The translations under genes were made by a program, and so were the position numbers. The notes beneath the pieces were generated by a model. That model was not told where the DNA came from. It ran no database searches and saw only the letters and a program-made list of their open reading frames with translations. Below, piece by piece: positions 8,497-11,633 of a stretch of 11,633 bases of DNA. Positions within the stretch are counted from its first letter, which is position 1; each line of letters opens with the position of its first letter. This DNA comes from Funneliformis mosseae (Eukaryota; Glomeromycota; Glomeromycetes; Glomerales; Glomeraceae): the NCBI GenBank assembly GCA_910592005.1, contig CAJVPP010003440.1:1-11633 (forward strand). The letters run 5' to 3'.

Positions 8497-8915
8497 ATGA
8501 ATACTATCCTTATAATTAATAATACAAATACACCTAGTTCTCAAACTCCACCTTTTCTTAATCTTAGAATTGCTACATATAATATTCATTTTTTTAATGA
8601 ACCTTTAAAACAAAATTACCTTTTCTCCTTATATTCTGTTAATTAATTTAATATTATAAGTTTGTAAAAAACTAATTTTAAAGAAAGCACTTTTATTTTC
8701 AATGAAAATTTTCTGATTATACTACATTTTTTAGCAAAAACTAAAATATCCAATCAATCAGATTTAGTATCAGTCTTTCTTTTAGCCTTATTATTGTAAA
8801 ATATATATTTTTCATGATCATCAGAAGGTTAAGACTCTTTTGTAATCTGTTTATCCCTTTCTGAAAAGAAAATATGAAATCTTTATGATATTTATAAAAT
8901 CTAAAAACTGATAAT
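8497..8915 (+). pseudogene. Decayed LINE ORF2, endonuclease N-terminus only
   Basis: ORF2 of such elements carries an apurinic/apyrimidinic-like endonuclease (EEP fold) followed by reverse transcriptase. The ATG at 8497 opens MNTILIINNTNTPSSQTPPF, then LNLRIATYNIHFF, the first EEP block, in which the Asn of 'x-x-x-N-I' is kept. Next comes FNIISL, stop, KTNFKE. In the family this is GLQET-type, so the catalytic Glu codon is now Lys and the Gln a stop. In other frames further pieces read NFSDYTTFFSKN and KYIFHDHQKVKTLL, fitting the next part of the domain. Readable similarity ends near 8915. No His-containing C-terminal block and no reverse transcriptase follow, so the element is truncated at its 3' side. 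Confidence 0.7.
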
Positions 8916-9434
8916 TTTTAGGTAAAATTTCATCAAAATAGGAATCCCATATCATTATGCATAATGAAGTTTGAGAGTTATCCTTTTTTTATATAAAGTT
9001 ATTTTTTTTTATATTTATTTTCTAACTACTTATATTTTTAAATTGAATAATTTATTTTAAAGGATAAATAAATTAATTGATCGATCGGTCTTAACCTTTT
9101 TATAGATATATTTTTACATATTACATTTATGTATCAGGAGAGACCATTCAAGCTATACAAATTTTGCCCCCTGTAATTGTTGATTGACCAATTAAAATCA
9201 CGAATTTTGTTAATATAAAAAAATTAAAGAAAATGTAAATATATCACATTGTGTTATTACAATTGATGAAAAGTACATATAGGCTAATTTAGTTCACTTT
9301 AGTTATGTCACATTTATATCACATGTAAAAAAATCAATCATCAATCATTAATAAAAACATATAACATATCATATTATACCACTAATCAATAAACAATTGT
9401 TATAAACTTTTAATACACTCAAAATTTCGTTAAA
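8916..9434. other. Spacer and possible promoter of the 9435 pseudogene
   Basis: No coding sequence is recognisable. It contains a 16-bp perfect palindrome TCATTATGCATAATGA (8952-8967) and GATCGATCGG near 9079. A CCAAT motif at 9188-9192 (TTGACCAATTAAAA) is about 245 bases before the next start codon, a plausible place for a CCAAT-binding factor site in a fungal promoter. The AT-rich leader ends with GTTAAA directly before ATG. Regulatory function is inference. Confidence 0.4.
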
Positions 9435-10278
9435 ATGACATCTATTGCATATACTTTTCCATATCTTCTATGCTTTAAAATTTATGACACCAAGAAAAAA
9501 CTTCAAAGTCATAAACGAAATAAATATAAAAATAATAAAATTGTATCACATTATCATATACTTTGTCAACCTTCAAATAAAACATTATTATATTATTGAG
9601 ATACAGTAATAATTCGTCTAAAAAACAGTCTTGGATTTAATAAACATGTAATTGGAAAGAAATACATAACAATTGACACATCTTTAGAAAGTGTTTATTT
9701 GAAAATGAAGAAAATTTTAGGTATATACCTAGTCAATGAAAATACCAATGTATTTTTGAGGATGTTATAGGTGAAGAAAGTTTAAAAAGCATATTTAGAT
9801 ATAATAAAATTATTTTTTGTGAAAATGCAAGTATCTCAACTCGAGGATATATTTTATTTGAAGATATTGATGATTAATATAAGGTAATATTTGGTTAGAA
9901 ACAAAAAGAGTAAAAGGAAAACAGTAGACTTTTTTTAACTGAAATATTGTTAATTAACTTCATTGCTAATTTTGACGAGTTTATAAATAAGTATATGTTA
10001 ATTAAGTATATAATTAAATTTACTTTACAAGTTTTATTCAAATATTAAATTAAATTTTATGTTTTATTTGCAGTCAAGAAAATCTTTTATCACCTTCATA
10101 TGAATCATCATCTAGTAGTAATTATGATTTACATAAAATATATGATAGTTTTTGTAATAAATCCTCTTCTTGTCCTATTTATTCTTAATTAAATAACAAA
10201 TTTTTATCAGCAGATAGTATATCAAATTTTACTAGATCACACTATAGATATATTTTACCTCATCCCTAATTTATATAA
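9435..10278 (+). pseudogene. Unrecognised two-exon pseudogene
   Basis: I do not recognise the family. From the ATG at 9435 the frame reads MTSIAYTFPYLLCFKIYDTK, then SHYHILCQPSNKTLLYY, a TGA at 9597, DTVIIRLKNSLGFNKHVIGK and KYITIDTSLESVYLK to about 9715. Reading then shifts to another frame (CIFEDVIGEESLKSIF, CENASISTRGYILFEDIDD), reaching a TAA at 9875. A GT-AG intron appears to follow (9884-10073). A Ser-rich second exon then reads SQENLLSPSYESSSSSNYDL, a TAA at 10186, LSADSISNFTRSHYRYILPHP, a TAA at 10267 and a final TAA at 10276. The internal TGA would be Trp in the ancestral protein if it came from TGG. The protein would be about 220 residues with no membrane segment or known motif. It converges with the minus-strand pseudogene ending at 10319 and may have belonged to the same transposon or be a decayed host gene. 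Confidence 0.55.
9884..10073 (+). other. Probable spliceosomal intron (190 bp)
   Basis: The donor is ATAAG|GTAATA (9883/9884). The acceptor is GTTTTATTTGCAG (ending 10073), preceded by a T-rich tract, and protein-like reading resumes at once. The phases do not match exactly (exon 1 ends phase 0, exon 2 reads as phase 2), so a small indel has occurred in exon 1 or the donor has moved. Confidence 0.5.
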
Positions 10279-10465
10279 ATTTTTAAATAAAATAAATAAA
10301 ATAGAATAATGCTTTTTATTATATATTAATATTTTTATATGTTATTTCATTTGAAATATTATTAATTAAATAAAAAAGTTGATTTTCAAATACTAAAATA
10401 TCATAAACAACAGGTTTATTTCTTTTATCACCTCCTATTGTAGGCCTGTCAAAAAATAATTTAAC

Positions 10466-10533
10466 CTAATAAATTAAACATTTTGAAAATTAAAAATTTG
10501 AAGATTTTAATTTACTAAATATGATATAAATAC
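10466..10533 (-). other. 68-bp intron in the minus-strand pseudogene
   Basis: On the minus strand the junctions are GATCAG|GTATTT (10534/10533) and TTATTAG|GTTAAA (10466/10465). Splicing joins codons in phase 0 (NYDQ to VKLFF). A nearby second acceptor, TTTTTTGACAG ending at 10446-10445, would drop six or so residues and cannot be excluded. Confidence 0.65.
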
Positions 10534-11144
10534 CTGATCATAGTTTTTCTTTTCAATGCTACTAGTTAAAAATAGTCTGAATAAAAGTTGAATTTCTTTT
10601 AATTAACGTATAAAATAAGATATATGTATTGTAAACATATATATATATAGAATAACATCTTTTTTTCTATAAAGTTCTAGGATTGTTGCTGCAGAATTCA
10701 TTTGACCTATAGTGGGTTGGCAAAAAGTTCTAACCCAATCTTTTGCATCTTTTTCAAACTTTAAAATTTTATCTTCAATATAAGATAATTTTCTTAAAAC
10801 TTTATATAATCGATAAAATTCACGTCATAAATTTTTAATAGCTATTCTATATGCTTCAGGTATAAATTTACTGACAGGAAAATGTTATAACATTTTTTTT
10901 TTGTCAGGTCCCATTAGTAAAATCTAACTCCAATTACTTTTATCAGAGTTAATATGATAAAATTCAAAATGAATATGAAATTTATTCATTTTTTTCTCTT
11001 AAAATTTTGTTCAAAATCATTTTTTTTAAATAAATCTTTAAAAAAACATTTCATTAATATATCAGATATTTGTAATAATATATGGAATTCATCAGAAACA
11101 TAATTAAATAAGTCAATCACAGAAAATAAAGATAGGTTTTTTTC

Positions 11145-11220
11145 CTAATTAAAATATAGTAATAAATTTAATACAAACATTTAAAAATAAATAAATAAAT
11201 ATTTTAAATTATATAAAATC
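11145..11220 (-). other. Intron with a lost donor in the minus-strand pseudogene
   Basis: The acceptor on the minus strand is TTTTAATTAG|GAAAAA (11145/11144), after a very AT-rich stretch without coding signal. The matching donor would be near 11220, where the sequence is ATTAAAGATTTT. It has GA or AT where GT is expected, consistent with point mutation of the site. Confidence 0.45.
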
Positions 11221-11556
11221 TTTAATGTTTTCAGTAAGCGATCAAGAAAGATCTATATTATAGCAAGATTTAGAATCACATTTACAAAATAAACAGAAAT
11301 ATTTTGAATTAGATGTATTTAAACCCATAATAATATATATAAATTTCCAATCTTTAGAAAAAAAAATTCAACTGGTTAACAAGTATCATCATCATCAACT
11401 ATTCCATTATTTTTTAAGTTATCTAATTGTAAAACAAATATTTTGTTAACTTTAGCTAATGTTTCATATTTTTCTTTGCCAATATAAAGATATATACTAA
11501 AAATATATTAGTTTTATTAAAATATTGTTACACCTAAAAATGATGTGCAAAAATGA

Positions 11557-11633
11557 TTTTTTTTTTTTTTTTTTTTTTTTTTATAAGTGCGGCAGTCTCG
11601 CATGATCTTTATTAATATTTATGAGTTTATAAG
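11557..11633 (-). mobile_element. Poly(A)-tailed 3' end of a retroelement, minus strand
   Basis: On the minus strand the sequence ends ...AATAAAGATCATGCGAGACTGCCGCACTTAT followed by 26 A (T run at 11557-11582). AATAAA (complement of 11608-11613) lies about 25 bases before the A run, the usual spacing for a polyadenylation signal. CGAGACTGCCGCAC is unusually GC-rich for this window. It therefore looks like the 3' end of a LINE, SINE or processed transcript whose body lies beyond 11633. It inserted upstream of, or into the 5' part of, the minus-strand pseudogene. The uninterrupted A tract suggests recent insertion. Confidence 0.7.

Larger units (their letters stand above)
6518..8915 (+). mobile_element. 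Non-LTR retrotransposon (LINE) remnant, 3'-truncated
   Basis: ORF1 and the start of ORF2 lie in the expected order on one strand, separated by about 420 bp that include degenerate ORF1-tail or intergenic sequence. The 5' boundary is unknown; the AAT and A-rich tract just before ORF1 may be near it. The 3' side, with reverse transcriptase, untranslated region and poly(A), is absent. Transposition of LINEs usually loses the 5' end, so this loss probably reflects later deletion or rearrangement. Confidence 0.75.
10319..11495 (-). pseudogene. Decayed three-exon transposon-associated gene, possible DDE-type nuclease family
   Basis: Read on the minus strand, exon 1 (about 11495-11220, 5' end missing) gives KEKYETLAKVNKIFVLQLDN, FSKDWKFIYIIMGLN, NSKYFCLFCKCDSKS and SLTENIK. 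Exon 2 (11144-10534) gives LFSVIDLFNYVSDEFHILLQ, FFKDLFKKNDFEQNFK, MGPDKKKML, stop, HFPVSKFIPEAYRIAIKNL, a TGA, REFYRLYKVLRK, DWVRTFCQPTIGQMNSAATI, LYRKKDV and TSSIEKKNYDQ. Exon 3 (10465-10319) gives VKLFFDRPTIGGDK and KPVVYDILVFENQLF. I recall this family as abundant in Rhizophagus-like fungi and in some invertebrates such as Hydra, without an assigned function. The D-W-K-F ... G-x-N ... C-x2-C block is placed like the second-Asp/zinc region of some DDE transposases; that link is inference. At least six stops and two single-base losses in homopolymers (near 11363 and 10995) disable it. Confidence 0.7.

Noticed and set aside
6518..8915. TAA and TAG read as glutamine through an alternative genetic code
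   Set aside because: Frameshifts, TGA at Trp positions and missense changes at catalytic residues accompany the stops. Decay explains the data better than recoding.
8952..8967. 16-bp perfect palindrome TCATTATGCATAATGA
   Set aside because: It is AT-rich and isolated in a spacer without neighbouring motif copies. At this base composition chance is a reasonable explanation.
1..11633. tRNA, rRNA, bacterial operons or Shine-Dalgarno signals
   Set aside because: I found no tRNA-like cloverleaf or rRNA sequence by eye. Introns, a polyadenylation signal and TE types show eukaryotic nuclear DNA.

Overview
The window is about 11.6 kb of very AT-rich (roughly 80% A+T) eukaryotic DNA. I see no intact gene. 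The features I can read are decayed transposable elements with spliceosomal-type introns, separated by A/T-rich spacer. The best-fitting host is an arbuscular mycorrhizal fungus (Glomeromycotina, Rhizophagus-like). This rests on base composition, on the LINE ORF1 type (two RRM-like domains and a Pro/Ser-rich tail), on pogo/Tigger elements with TA target-site duplications, and on an uncharacterised 'D-W-K-F...C-x-x-C' transposon ORF. All of these I recognise from memory as typical of such genomes. The assignment is inference; no host marker gene is present.

Layout from left to right: (1) 1-112 is one end of a TA-flanked inverted-repeat element. (2) 113-1170 holds unidentified coding debris, including a ~70-bp-spaced duplication. 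(3) 1170-2630 is AT spacer. (4) 2847-4579 is a nearly full-length but dead pogo/Tigger-type transposase on +, with CENP-B-like helix-turn-helix, DDD core and C-terminal tail; two of its three catalytic Asp are lost. (5) 4605-5335 is a complete 731-bp element of the same family as 1-112, with 25-bp terminal inverted repeats and a TA duplication. Its minus strand carries tandemly repeated exon-intron cassettes and a 15-residue coding repeat. (6) 5338-6500 is spacer with inverted repeats. (7) 6518-8915 is a decayed non-LTR retrotransposon on +, with ORF1 and the start of the ORF2 endonuclease but no reverse transcriptase. (8) 9435-10278 is an unrecognised two-exon pseudogene on +. (9) 10319-11495 is a three-exon pseudogene on -, convergent with the previous one, of an uncharacterised transposon-associated family. 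(10) 11557-11633 is the poly(A)-tailed 3' end of a retroelement on the minus strand.

A theme runs through the window. Where the original residue can be guessed from well-known motifs, nearly all damaging changes are C-to-T or G-to-A: Gln or Trp codons to stops, and Asp-to-Asn, Glu-to-Lys, His-to-Tyr, Pro-to-Leu and Arg-to-Cys changes. This suggests cytosine deamination or RIP-like mutation of repeats. I found no convincing new biological system. The most distinctive object is the 731-bp element with its repeated micro-exons and its repeated basic module.
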